From Acidimicrobiaceae bacterium (GTDB lineage: Bacteria; Actinomycetota; Acidimicrobiia; Acidimicrobiales; Ilumatobacteraceae), in NCBI GenBank assembly GCA_003154135.1, contig PMCN01000273.1:1-19862 (forward strand): a stretch of 19,862 bases of DNA, read 5' to 3'. This document shows positions 7,985-14,510 of this stretch, piece after piece. The notes under the pieces are model-generated. The model did not search any database, was not told where the DNA came from, and saw nothing but the letters and a program-made list of their open reading frames with translations. Positions within the stretch are counted from its first letter, which is position 1. Each line of letters begins with the position of its first letter. Both the position numbers and the translations under genes were made by a program.

Positions 7985-8050
7985 CGATGCCCACGACGGC
8001 CGAGCGAGTCAACGCATACTCGCCCTCACTGGCAGATCTGGCCGTTCGTG
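7985..8050 (+). repeat. Array repeat copy 1 (degenerate, left edge)
   Basis: The right half is recognisable: TCACTGGCAGATCTGGCCG matches the right part of the copy at 8664. A possible left block ATGCCCA starts near 7987. The central GTTGTCCAGC core is lost. It abuts the GNAT remnant and appears to be the array boundary. Confidence 0.45.
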
Positions 8051-8103
8051 AGCTGCTGCGGTCACCGGATGTCCCCGCAGCGGCGACATTCCGTGACCGC
8101 GCC

Positions 8104-8161
8104 GCACCAAATGCCCCAAGTGGTCGGCGCTGTCCACCGAGCCAAGCGGCAGATGTGGCGC
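8104..8161 (+). repeat. Array repeat copy 2 (full length, divergent core)
   Basis: Outer arms GCACCAAAT (8104-8112) and ATGTGGCGC (8153-8161) pair at 7 of 9 positions. Inner blocks are TGCC at 8112 and GGCA at 8148. The core reads GCTGTCCACCGAGCC. The arm sequence differs from most copies but remains complementary within this copy. Confidence 0.7.
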
Positions 8162-8162
8162 G

Positions 8163-8708
8163 TCAGCCTGGGTCCTGTTGGTCCCGGGTTCGGTCGTAGG
8201 CCACGCTGGAGAAGATGCACGCACGAAGTCGGGCGTCGGTTGCCTTCACCCAGAGAACGACGCCGTCGTTGACTCGTTTGTCGAAGTTGGGTTCGGCGCT
8301 GTCGTCTGTCCCGAGGGTTCGTCCGATCGCGACCGGCGCGCCGCCGATGATGAACTCGACTCCTGCGGACGACTGGATGGGTCCGACGTCTGCGGTGGAG
8401 GCGTAGGTGGTCTTGGTGACTGGACTCGGAAGCCTGGCTGACAGGCCGCTACCGATATAGGTCTGCTCAAACGCGTCACAAGGCGAGGTTCCAGTGTTGC
8501 TCAGCGACGTCGATGCCGGTGGAACTGCGGTGGACTGGGCGGTGCCGCCCAAAGTGAGGTGATCAGATGCGCAGCCGGCAAGAACCGCCACGACCACCGC
8601 TGGCCACAGCAGCAGACGCGCCGCTGACCGGGGAACATGAGGGGCAATGCAACGAGCGGCAATCGCGCCAGGTTGCCCGACTTGGATGCGGTTGTCCAGC
8701 GATCTCAC
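8163..8708 (-). CDS. Cassette gene: secreted lipoprotein of unknown function
   Basis: The product contains a signal peptide with hydrophobic core LLLWPAVVVAVLAGC; LAGC is a lipobox, so the mature protein starts at that cysteine and is lipid-anchored outside the cytoplasmic membrane. A Thr/Ser/Pro-rich linker follows, then a compact domain with two further cysteines (SPCDAFEQTY and RACIFSSVAYDRT). I do not recognise the family. The only standard in-frame start upstream is GTG at 8708, which lies inside the repeat and adds about 29 residues before the hydrophobic core, so the true start is uncertain and may be a rarer codon nearer 8640. The stop is 1 nt from the previous repeat. Confidence 0.7.
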   Translation of the reverse strand: MRSLDNRIQVGQPGAIAARCIAPHVPRSAARLLLWPAVVVAVLAGCASDHLTLGGTAQSTAVPPASTSLSNTGTSPCDAFEQTYIGSGLSARLPSPVTKTTYASTADVGPIQSSAGVEFIIGGAPVAIGRTLGTDDSAEPNFDKRVNDGVVLWVKATDARLRACIFSSVAYDRTRDQQDPG

Positions 8709-8723
8709 TGGCAGCTATGGGCT
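8664..8723 (+). repeat. Array repeat copy 3 (full length)
   Basis: TTGCCCGACTTGG, then GGTTGTCCAGCGATCTCACT, then GGCAGCTATGGGC. Inner blocks TGCC (8674-8677) and GGCA (8710-8713) are present. The minus-strand stop TAG of the lipocalin-like gene abuts the right arm. Confidence 0.85.
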
Positions 8724-9192
8724 ACCCGACGCGCTTCCATCTCAGAGTCCGCGTCACCGGTTCACCGCTGGCGGCGACCGTCTGAAGCTGAATCGTGAGT
8801 TCGTCACCCAGCACGTTCAACTCGCGAGTCAACGTCTGCCCGACGTTCTCCTGCGACAACGCACCCGTCAGGGTTTGAGTGACGGTGTTGTTGTCGTCGT
8901 CCGTCGTGTACGTCCCGAAGTACGCGTCGTACCCACCTTGGGCGCGGCTGTTGTTCTGCGATGCTGCCACCGCTGAGGGTTCGACAACCCGGCTGCGATC
9001 ACGCTTCATGAACTGCGCGGCGAAATGCCCGCTCTTGTCGTAGACGAGCAGCGCGATCGGGTCGGCGCCGAGCGCGGGGTCAACTCGCTGTTCACCCGTG
9101 GCCGTGTGATCGAAGCGTGAGATCAACTCCCAACTACCGACCAGACTCACCGAGAGAGGCGCGCAGGCGCCGGGCAACGCTCCACTATTCAC
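8722..9192 (-). CDS. Cassette gene: lipocalin-like domain protein
   Basis: A 156-residue protein whose pattern fits the lipocalin-like domain found in many bacterial hypothetical proteins: LVGSWELISRFDHTATGE at the N-terminus, then ADPIALLVYDKSGHFAAQFM with RDRSR, and GGYDAYFGTYTTDDDNNTVT before a closing strand pair with TRTLRWKRVG. Such domains form a small beta-barrel; the ligand is unknown. No signal peptide is obvious. The GTG at 9192 lies at the repeat arm; an in-frame GTG at 9150 would begin directly at the domain (MSLVGSWEL) and is a good alternative. The gene reads directly into repeat copy 3. Confidence 0.75.
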   Translation of the reverse strand: MNSGALPGACAPLSVSLVGSWELISRFDHTATGEQRVDPALGADPIALLVYDKSGHFAAQFMKRDRSRVVEPSAVAASQNNSRAQGGYDAYFGTYTTDDDNNTVTQTLTGALSQENVGQTLTRELNVLGDELTIQLQTVAASGEPVTRTLRWKRVG

Positions 9193-9254
9193 CAGTCTAG
9201 ATTGTCGGATTCCTCACACCATGTCCAGCGCCCTATCGGCAGATCTGGGCGGCG
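9190..9254 (+). repeat. Array repeat copy 4 (right half well conserved)
   Basis: ATGTCCAGCGCCCTATCGGC AGATCTGGGCGGCG is near consensus. The left block is altered to TGTCGGA, which still pairs with TCGGCA apart from one mismatch and one bulge, and the arms keep CCAG/CTGG complementarity. Confidence 0.8.
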
Positions 9255-9258
9255 CCCG

Positions 9259-9804
9259 TCAGTTCGTCGTGGTTGTACTTGTGTCGGACTGGATGTGGCA
9301 CTCGAAGGGTGGCCACGCTTGCCAGGCGTTGTTCGACATCGTGATGTCACCGAGGCTCACGCGCTCGCCAGTCGGAGCGATCACGGTGACGTCCGCGAGC
9401 TTCAGCGTGGCGGATGAGCACCGCTCCGATGCCACGACACTGAACACGGCCGAGGCAGCTTCCGCTGGCCATGTCTCCTCGATCAGCGGGCGACTCACCT
9501 CGTCCGGAAGATCGGTGCAGTCGCTACCCGGCAGACCAGAGCCGAACACGACCCGTAGATGGAGGTCCGTTCCTGCAATGGGCGTGGCTGCCTGGAGCCT
9601 GGGCGGCAGGTAGGAGTTCGATGCATCGACGGCGACCGAGTCGGAGGATGAGGACATCGCACCGCAACCGTCTTGGTGAAGCGCTGCGGTGACGTCGAAC
9701 TTTGTCAGCTGGTCGATGTGTTGGCGGACGCCTGGGTTGGCAGATTCATGGGCGCATCCAGCCAGAAGGGCGGCCACGCTGACTACGGCGAAACCGAGTC
9801 GCAT
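9259..9804 (-). CDS. Cassette gene: secreted lipoprotein of unknown function
   Basis: A 181-residue lipoprotein. The signal peptide MRLGFAVVSVAALLAGC ends in a textbook lipobox (LAGC, cysteine 17). The mature part has several cysteines (QDGCGAM, GSDCTDLP, SERCSSA, FECHIQSD) that could form disulfides outside the cell, and ends in a Thr run. No family recognised. The ATG at 9804 is chosen because it directly precedes a complete signal peptide; the open frame continues to 9897 but adds only a basic stretch. The stop TGA at 9259 lies 10-15 nt from repeat copy 4. Confidence 0.75.
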   Translation of the reverse strand: MRLGFAVVSVAALLAGCAHESANPGVRQHIDQLTKFDVTAALHQDGCGAMSSSSDSVAVDASNSYLPPRLQAATPIAGTDLHLRVVFGSGLPGSDCTDLPDEVSRPLIEETWPAEAASAVFSVVASERCSSATLKLADVTVIAPTGERVSLGDITMSNNAWQAWPPFECHIQSDTSTTTTN

Positions 9805-9869
9805 CGTCGTTCGACGTCGGTCGACACTACGCGAGTTCCAACCGCCCTGCGCTGTTCTTCGCATCATCA

Positions 9870-9914
9870 ACAACACTCTCCAAAGCAAGCGCCTCATCGG
9901 CAGCTCTGTGCTAC
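9870..9914 (+). repeat. Array repeat copy 5 (right half only)
   Basis: AAGCGCCTCATCGGCAGCTC TGTGC matches the right half of the consensus. The left half with TGCCCGAAGTG and GTTGTCC is eroded. The stop codon of the next gene (9911-9913) lies inside the right arm. Confidence 0.65.
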
Positions 9915-10879
9915 CCCGCGTCCGAGATGAGGTGTGCGAGGTCGTAGGTCGACAGCCGGTCGAGGTCGGTCCATGCGTACATGACGCTCGTTGCCGGGTC
10001 GAGGGCGGCGACCTGGCCGTCGATGAGCACGGCCGAATATTGCCCGCTTGGTGAACGGGTCACGAGCGCTGTCTGGGTCGGCTCGTTGGGGTCGGCCCAG
10101 TCGACTTCGAGTGCCCAGAGTTCCCGGCCATTGCCAAGGTCCCACCGCTGACACCCCGTGAAGGTGGTGCAAGGCGCAGTGGCCCCAGCGAGATGGATAG
10201 ACGTTGTCGACGAGCCGTCGAGGCGACCCACCGTGAACTGCGGTCCGACCCGAGTCGGACCCAGGGGAATGGACGCTGCACCGCAGGTGACCGCCGACGG
10301 ACCGACTTCGATCTGCTCGCAACCGGCCTTGACGGTTGGGCGGGCTATCAGTTGTGCCACGCCCCCGACGATCCGATACGCGGACAGGCGAAGGTCGCCG
10401 ATGTCAGCGACGTACAGGCGACCGTCGGGACCGCCAACCAACGCTGGCGTCAACGTCACCCGGACACCGATGCGACGCTCGGCACCGTGATCGATCACCG
10501 CGAGGTCGAAGTGTCGATCGACGTCTCCACCGGTTGTCCCGACGATTCCGACACCGGGAACGAATGCCGCCGCCGGACCCTGACTGACCACGATGGGCCC
10601 GGTGTACACGTACCCGGTTGGCTTCAACGTTGCTGTATTCGCTCCGATCGTCACACCGACAGGCTCGGCAATCGCGGGAGTCGTAGAGGAGGTCGTCGTG
10701 GCCCCAACAACGCTCGGCTGGACGACTGTGGTCGACGTCGTCGTCTCAATCGCTGTCGTCGTCGCGCAGGACGCACCAACGCCGGAGCACTGCTCGCGGC
10801 TGGCCTCGTCGTTCGAGCAACCCGCCACCGCCGCAGTGAACATCACCACTGCTGCGAACCGTCGAACGATCCTCCGCAC
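9911..10879 (-). CDS. Cassette gene: large secreted lipoprotein with Thr/Ser-rich linker
   Basis: A 322-residue lipoprotein, the largest cassette product. The signal peptide VRRIVRRFAAVVMFTAAVAGC ends in a lipobox (VAGC, cysteine 21). It is followed by a Thr/Ser/Val-rich linker (about residues 38-70). The rest is a repeated beta-rich pattern with short units such as GPDGRLYVADIGDLRLSAYR, RELWALEVDW and GQYSAVLIDGQVAALDPAT, which suggests a propeller-like or WD-like fold; that is inference. The GTG at 10879 is used, just outside the left arm of repeat copy 6; the open frame upstream to 10951 is only translation of the repeat. The same start context occurs in the lipoprotein gene at 12677. Confidence 0.8.
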   Translation of the reverse strand: MRRIVRRFAAVVMFTAAVAGCSNDEASREQCSGVGASCATTTAIETTTSTTVVQPSVVGATTTSSTTPAIAEPVGVTIGANTATLKPTGYVYTGPIVVSQGPAAAFVPGVGIVGTTGGDVDRHFDLAVIDHGAERRIGVRVTLTPALVGGPDGRLYVADIGDLRLSAYRIVGGVAQLIARPTVKAGCEQIEVGPSAVTCGAASIPLGPTRVGPQFTVGRLDGSSTTSIHLAGATAPCTTFTGCQRWDLGNGRELWALEVDWADPNEPTQTALVTRSPSGQYSAVLIDGQVAALDPATSVMYAWTDLDRLSTYDLAHLISDAG

Positions 10880-10881
10880 CC

Positions 10882-10937
10882 GAGCAGAGTGCCCGAAGTG
10901 ACCGGCGTTGTCCAGCGCCCTATCGGCAGATCTGCAC
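10882..10937 (+). repeat. Array repeat copy 6 (full length, near consensus)
   Basis: Outer arms GAGCAGA (10882-10888) and TCTGCAC (10931-10937) pair at 6 of 7 positions. Inner blocks TGCCCGA (10890-10896) and TCGGCA (10923-10928) pair with one bulged base. The core GTTGTCCAGCGCCCTATCGG is perfect. Confidence 0.92.
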
Positions 10938-10972
10938 GCCGCCGGTCGCAAGCGAGTACGCGAGGACCTCTG

Positions 10973-11350
10973 TCAGGGTCCACCCTTGAGCTCCCAGGTT
11001 CGCCATCTCCCGCCACCGGACCGGGAGACGAGCACGGTGGCAAAGGGTTGGCCGCAGCGCCCATTCGGCCATGCTCGGGTTGACGTGTACAACGCCGAGC
11101 CGGACCATGTCTCGCCTACCTTCTTCAAGTCGCCGAAGGTCGTCGCCACGTAATCCTGGCTGACGCTCTGAGCACCCCTCTCGAACGATCGACTACACAC
11201 GTTGGCGATGTTCGGGTTCATGACGGCCGGCAACACGACTTTGGTGAAACCGAAGTAGACAACAGGGACAAGCAACAGCACGACAGCGACGGTCTTCCAC
11301 CGATTGGACACCCTCCGGCCCGCTCTGTGCCCGACCGGATCGCTCGTCAT
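10973..11350 (-). CDS. Cassette gene: membrane-anchored protein of unknown function
   Basis: A 125-residue protein with a basic N-terminus (MTSDPVGHRAGRRVSNRWK), one transmembrane helix at about residues 20-42 (TVAVVLLLVPVVYFGFTKVV), and an extracytoplasmic domain of about 80 residues with two cysteines (NVCSRSF and GRCGQPF). Near the end, FATVLVSRSGGGRWRTWEL looks like a beta hairpin. The ATG at 11350 is preferred over the longer frame to 11392, which runs into the weak repeat upstream. Family not recognised. Confidence 0.7.
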   Translation of the reverse strand: MTSDPVGHRAGRRVSNRWKTVAVVLLLVPVVYFGFTKVVLPAVMNPNIANVCSRSFERGAQSVSQDYVATTFGDLKKVGETWSGSALYTSTRAWPNGRCGQPFATVLVSRSGGGRWRTWELKGGP

Positions 11351-11405
11351 CCCGCAACGTTGCACGATCCAGCAGCCCTTGTCTACGGACACCCATCACA
11401 GATCG
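11348..11405 (+). repeat. Array repeat copy 7 (weak, doubtful)
   Basis: AACGTTGCACGATCCAGCAG CCC resembles the core with insertions, followed by GTCTACGGACA and CAGATC. Position between two genes supports it, but the match is poor and could be chance. Confidence 0.3.
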
Positions 11406-11504
11406 GTGCGGGCAGGAGTCGGCGGGGCGCGTGGCTTCGTGGCGCGGCCTCTGATCTCGAAACCCGGCATCCGGGAGTACTCTCTCGTCGGAGGGACATT
11501 CGGG

Positions 11505-11801
11505 ATGGACACTCTGGTCGTGGTCGTGTTGTTGGCCTTCGTGGTGGCTATGTGGGTTTCGGTCGCCTCGAGCCTGGTGAGCATCGCTCGAATGCCGCAG
11601 ATCCGGTGGCACAAAGCGGGCCGAAGCAAGGCCTTGACGTTTGTTCTGGTGCTGATCACTGGGGGGTTCGGCGGGATTCTCTACTGGGTACGGATCCGCC
11701 CGGACGTCCTCACAGAGCGAACACTCCCGCCGAACCCCGACCGCCGGCAGCTGACCAAGTCGCAGCTCCGAGCCGCCGAGAGCTACCGGGCGAACAGTTG
11801 A
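11505..11801 (+). CDS. Cassette gene in reverse orientation: small two-helix membrane protein
   Basis: A 98-residue protein with two hydrophobic helices: residues about 3-25 (TLVVVVLLAFVVAMWVSVA) and about 43-62 (ALTFVLVLITGGFGGILYWV). A basic loop containing MPQIRWHKAGRSK lies between them, and a hydrophilic C-terminal tail follows. The layout resembles small proteins of the PLDc_N type, but I would not assign it. The ATG at 11505 has GGAGGGA about 9 nt upstream. It runs opposite to most cassette genes while the flanking repeats keep their direction. Confidence 0.72.
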   Translation: MDTLVVVVLLAFVVAMWVSVASSLVSIARMPQIRWHKAGRSKALTFVLVLITGGFGGILYWVRIRPDVLTERTLPPNPDRRQLTKSQLRAAESYRANS

Positions 11802-11920
11802 TTCGGTTCCAGGTGAGCGGGGAGAGCGGGATCGTCGGAGGCCTCGGCGAGCGTTGTCAGCATCGCCCGCCTCTCGCCCCGTGAGCCTCGATCCACACCC
11901 CGAAGGACTACCCCAAATTG

Positions 11921-11966
11921 CCGCAAGTGGTCGCCCATGCCCACCGCTCTATCGGCAGATCTGGGC
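11921..11966 (+). repeat. Array repeat copy 8 (full length, divergent core)
   Basis: Outer arms CCCCAAAT (11921-11928) and ATCTGGGC (11959-11966) pair at 6 of 8 positions, a different arm sequence from copy 6. Inner blocks are TGCCGCAAGTGG and TCGGCA. The core is altered to ATGCCCACCGCTCTATCGG. Confidence 0.8.
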
Positions 11967-11990
11967 GGTCGGGTCTCGGAGTGGTCGTCG

Positions 11991-12677
11991 CTACCTCGCG
12001 CCGAGTTGCTGGGACTGGGCGAGCATCTTCGTTCGAATGCTGAGCAAGGTCGTCTCCGAAGTGGCGGTGTCGGGAACCAACACGCGCACGATCGTGCTGT
12101 CCGAAGCGCATTCAAGGCTGGCCGCGCCAGGGATGTGACCCAACAGGCAATCGAAACCGCCCGCTGACGACGTCGTATGAGCGGTGTAGCCACCGCCGAC
12201 ATTCAGCTCCGAAAGGAACGCCGCCATGTCCCGTGTTCCTGCCCGCTCGATGATGGTGATGTCGTGGCCAACCGCCACGAACCCGTTCGCTCCCAAGTAG
12301 TAGACGAACAGCTCCGTCGACGCCGCGGACGCCGGCAGATACGTAAGTCGCTCGTGGGCTGCGCCGAGCGCCGTGTCCAGCCGCTCGACAAGTTGCGTCT
12401 CGGAAACCTTCTCTCCCACGTCGTTGCCGTATGGGTTCACGTCGAAGGCGAAATCGGCCCAGTCAGGGTCGTGCGTGGCCAACGTCGTCGCCGCAGGGCC
12501 AGAGTCGGTGGGGACCGGCTCGACACTGGTCCTCGAAGTCGCAGAAGTGCTCGTGGATGAGGCGACGCACGACCCGGTGTCGTCGCAACCGCCAGCGGAG
12601 CGTCCGCCGCCGAAGCAACCGGTCACCAGCGCAGCGACGAGCGCCATCAACCCGAATGAGGTGACGAGCCTGCGCAC
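11991..12677 (-). CDS. Cassette gene: secreted lipoprotein of unknown function
   Basis: A 228-residue lipoprotein. The signal peptide VRRLVTSFGLMALVAALVTGC ends in a TGC lipobox; a glycine-rich start (FGGGRSAGG), a CDDTGSCVA pair of cysteines and a Ser/Thr linker follow. The globular part, from about residue 65, contains FDVNPYGNDVGEKVSETQLV, FVYYLGANGFVAVGHDITII and a late cysteine pair (GFDCLLG, SLECASD). Family unknown. The GTG at 12677 is chosen: the frame upstream to 12758 only translates repeat copy 9. Its start region is almost identical to that of the lipoprotein gene starting at 10879, although the mature proteins are not obviously related. Confidence 0.78.
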   Translation of the reverse strand: MRRLVTSFGLMALVAALVTGCFGGGRSAGGCDDTGSCVASSTSTSATSRTSVEPVPTDSGPAATTLATHDPDWADFAFDVNPYGNDVGEKVSETQLVERLDTALGAAHERLTYLPASAASTELFVYYLGANGFVAVGHDITIIERAGTRDMAAFLSELNVGGGYTAHTTSSAGGFDCLLGHIPGAASLECASDSTIVRVLVPDTATSETTLLSIRTKMLAQSQQLGAR

Positions 12678-12679
12678 CC

Positions 12680-12736
12680 GAGCAGAGTGCCCGAAGTGGC
12701 CAACGTTGTCCAGCGTGCAGATCGGCAGATCTGGGC
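12680..12736 (+). repeat. Array repeat copy 9 (full length)
   Basis: Outer arms GAGCAGA (12680-12686) and TCTGGGC (12730-12736) pair at 5 of 7. TGCCCGA (12688) and TCGGCA (12722) pair as in copy 6. The centre reads TGGCCAACGTTGTCCA, itself a near-perfect inverted repeat. CGCCCTA of the core is replaced by CGTGCAG. Confidence 0.9.
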
Positions 12737-12783
12737 GGCGCGCTCTTGCCGTCGGCACTGAGCACCGACAGGATGGTGTTCAG

Positions 12784-13323
12784 ATGGAAGAGCGCGCAGA
12801 GAGACCGTTCTCTCGCCCGATGGTTCTCGTTGACATGGAGGGCCTCGTATCGAGCGGGGTGCCGCGCGCGGCGTTCGCCCTTTGTCAACTCGATGAAGAC
12901 GGCGCCCCACGCTTCACTCTCGATGTCGAACAGATCAAGGCAAACGGTTGGACCTTCGAGGGCGACTCGCTCAGACCTCCGAAGCACCAACCAGGCTTTG
13001 CGATCCTTCCTCCGCATCCATACGCGCTTGGTCCACGTTGGGTCGGGGGGAACTGTTGGACCGCCGACTTTGCCCCGACAGTTCACGGGACCGTCGACCA
13101 TGATTGGTGCCACGAGGACCACGGCCGTCCTGAGTATGGCCTTCCGCTCGCGTCGAAGTCTCCGTGGCGGTTTGTGTTGACCACCGATGTCGAACAGGTC
13201 GCCGGTCGCGCTGAAAGCCCGCTTGAAGCCGCAAGGATGGCTGAGGACCTCGCCCTCTCTCGAGGTGTCGCCCACTTCATCCGTTCACCACAGCCTCACG
13301 GTGTCGTTGCCTCCGGGTCCTAA
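12784..13323 (+). CDS. Cassette gene in reverse orientation: protein of unknown function
   Basis: A 179-residue soluble protein with no signal peptide or membrane helix. Visible blocks: RPMVLVDMEGLVSSGVPRAA near the N-terminus, FTLDVEQIKANGWTFEGDSL, a Pro-rich GFAILPPHPYALGPRWVGG, an aromatic and His-rich centre with GNCWTADF and DHDWCHEDHG, and a C-terminal helix ESPLEAARMAEDLALSRG. I do not recognise a family. The clustered His/Cys/Asp residues in the centre could bind metal, which is speculative. The ATG at 12784 begins 48 nt after repeat copy 9; an ATG at 12823 is an alternative. The stop at 13321 is about 40 nt before the next repeat. A long minus-strand frame over the same DNA is a shadow. 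Confidence 0.7.
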   Translation: MEERAERPFSRPMVLVDMEGLVSSGVPRAAFALCQLDEDGAPRFTLDVEQIKANGWTFEGDSLRPPKHQPGFAILPPHPYALGPRWVGGNCWTADFAPTVHGTVDHDWCHEDHGRPEYGLPLASKSPWRFVLTTDVEQVAGRAESPLEAARMAEDLALSRGVAHFIRSPQPHGVVASGS

Positions 13324-13360
13324 CGACCCGATCAGAGCGTGCCGCGCGACTCCGTCACGG

Positions 13361-13419
13361 TGCGCATAGTGCCCGACGTGCCAGCCGTTGTCCAGCGCCC
13401 TATCGACGCAGCTATGGGT
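13361..13419 (+). repeat. Array repeat copy 10 (full length)
   Basis: Outer arms GCGCATAG (13362-13369) and CTATGGGT (13412-13419) pair at 6 of 8, including CATAG/CTATG in full. The left block is TGCCCGACGTG and the core GTTGTCCAGCGCCCTATCG is perfect. The right inner block is ACGCA instead of GGCA. The stop TAG of the next minus-strand gene lies in the right arm. Confidence 0.9.
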
Positions 13420-14023
13420 GGCCTTCAACCGGCCATAGGTCAACCGTGATCGCAACCGCTGGCAACTCTCGACGAAGGTCGGCAGCGAGAACTTCGGCAG
13501 CAGCTCGCCAAGGTTCCCGAGCCGCAGGATTCTTCGACCACGCCAGCTCGAACTCGAAGCTCGCGTCGAACTCCGATTGCCATGCGACCAGACGGTCAAT
13601 CAGCCCGACGGACAGGCCCAGCCGTCGGCAGTCATCGATGTCCAGGTTCCCATCAGCCCACAACGGCACGTCACAGCCGTATTCCGGCATCAGCTTGACG
13701 CGGTCGAGTGGCTCGGCCGACATGCGAGCAGATTGCCCGATCCCGGCGCCGGTGTCCGCCGCACCGAAGCGAGCGCCGAGTCCTGGTCGCCCTTCGGAGT
13801 ACATGACATAGTCGCCGTCCTGCAGCGTCGCAAACGCTCTCGCGAGGTGGGTCAGCCGCTCTCCGCCATCTGTGGGAGTCGCGGCCTCTGACGAGATCGC
13901 ACGAAGGAGTGCCAGAAACGTGTCGTGGAGCGCAGCGTCAAGCTCGGCACGCTTCGCGTCGAACTCCGCTTGTCGCTGCTCATCGACTCCATCGTTCGGA
14001 GTGAAAGACGGCCAATCGCTCAT
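13412..14023 (-). CDS. Cassette gene: soluble hypothetical protein
   Basis: A 203-residue protein without signal peptide or membrane segment. The N-terminal third is an acidic helix (DEQRQAEFDAKRAELDAALH); the middle has a disordered acidic part; the C-terminal half shows LMPEYGCDVPLWADGNLDID, CRRLGLSVGLIDRLVAWQSE and a final helix WRAAAEVLAADLRRELP. The pattern of PLW, then LGLS, then a W-containing helix is one I associate with small uncharacterised bacterial proteins, often in accessory regions. No function is assigned. The ATG at 14023 starts the frame cleanly after repeat copy 11. Confidence 0.78.
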   Translation of the reverse strand: MSDWPSFTPNDGVDEQRQAEFDAKRAELDAALHDTFLALLRAISSEAATPTDGGERLTHLARAFATLQDGDYVMYSEGRPGLGARFGAADTGAGIGQSARMSAEPLDRVKLMPEYGCDVPLWADGNLDIDDCRRLGLSVGLIDRLVAWQSEFDASFEFELAWSKNPAAREPWRAAAEVLAADLRRELPAVAITVDLWPVEGHP

Positions 14024-14037
14024 CTACGAAGTGTAGG

Positions 14038-14074
14038 GCGATGCACCTGGCACCCAGATCGACAGCTCTGTGCC
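14038..14074 (+). repeat. Array repeat copy 11 (compact, core deleted)
   Basis: ATGCACCTGGCACCCAGATC followed by GACAGCTCTGTGCC keeps the right inner block and arm, but the GTTGTCCAGCGCCC core is missing. It occupies the gap between two minus-strand genes exactly where a repeat is expected. Confidence 0.5.
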
Positions 14075-14446
14075 TCAAGGAACGTCTGCGCGCAGTCGGC
14101 GTCGTTCAAGGACCCACGCTGCTGTCCGGCAGATGAAGTCCGCACATGCGGAGCGCTTGTCCGGGTGCTGCATTACATCTTGGTTGCCTGCATCGTAGAA
14201 CCCGACCTCGACCCCCTCCATGTAGTGATTCGGCGTGCCACGGATGCCCCACGAGTACTGCTGCCAGCTCTGAATCAACTCCGGCCGAGAATCGAGGTGG
14301 TCGCGGATGAGGGCCCTGAGCGCAGGAGGATCGGACAGGTCTGGAGACGCCGCGAGGAACATCTGCCGGGGCGACTGACTACATGACCGGCAGTCGTCGG
14401 CGACGTCGCAGAGGAGGCCAATCGGGGTGCGATCTTCGTCGGACAT
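14075..14446 (-). CDS. Cassette gene: small cysteine-containing hypothetical protein
   Basis: A 123-residue soluble protein. Near the N-terminus it has LLCDVADDCRSCSQSPRQ (three cysteines close together, about residues 12-23), and two more cysteines near the C-terminus in ACADFICRTAAWVLERRR. The centre reads SWQQYSWGIRGTPNHYMEGV. The spacing could support a small metal or disulfide site, but no known motif is complete. The ATG at 14446 is just outside the left arm of repeat copy 12. A longer frame upstream to 14779 overlaps the next gene and is not credible. Family unknown. Confidence 0.7.
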   Translation of the reverse strand: MSDEDRTPIGLLCDVADDCRSCSQSPRQMFLAASPDLSDPPALRALIRDHLDSRPELIQSWQQYSWGIRGTPNHYMEGVEVGFYDAGNQDVMQHPDKRSACADFICRTAAWVLERRRLRADVP

Positions 14447-14451
14447 CCGAA

Positions 14452-14510
14452 GCGCAGAATGCCCGAAGCGGAACCGGATGTCCAGCGCCCTATCGACGCA
14501 GCTATGTGCC
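14452..14510 (+). repeat. Array repeat copy 12 (full length)
   Basis: Outer arms GCGCAGA (14452-14458) and TATGTGC (14503-14509) pair at 5 of 7 plus one G-T. The left block is TGCCCGAAGCG and the core ATGTCCAGCGCCCTATCG. The right half CCTATCGACGCAGCTATG is identical to copy 10. The stop TAG of the next gene lies in the right arm. Confidence 0.88.

Noticed and set aside
10925..10936. CAGATCTG palindrome as a regulator-binding operator
   Set aside because: The palindrome occurs only in copies whose right arm happens to read AGATCTG; other copies have CAGCTCTG or CAGCTATG, so it is explained by the arm sequence.
10193..11083. 296-residue plus-strand open frame over the large lipoprotein gene
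   Set aside because: Very Arg/Gly/Asp-rich shadow translation; the opposite strand has a complete signal peptide, lipobox and stop at the repeat.
12463..13275. 270-residue minus-strand open frame opposite the gene at 12784
   Set aside because: It reads through repeat copy 9 and into the signal-peptide region of the next lipoprotein gene; the plus-strand product has more natural composition.
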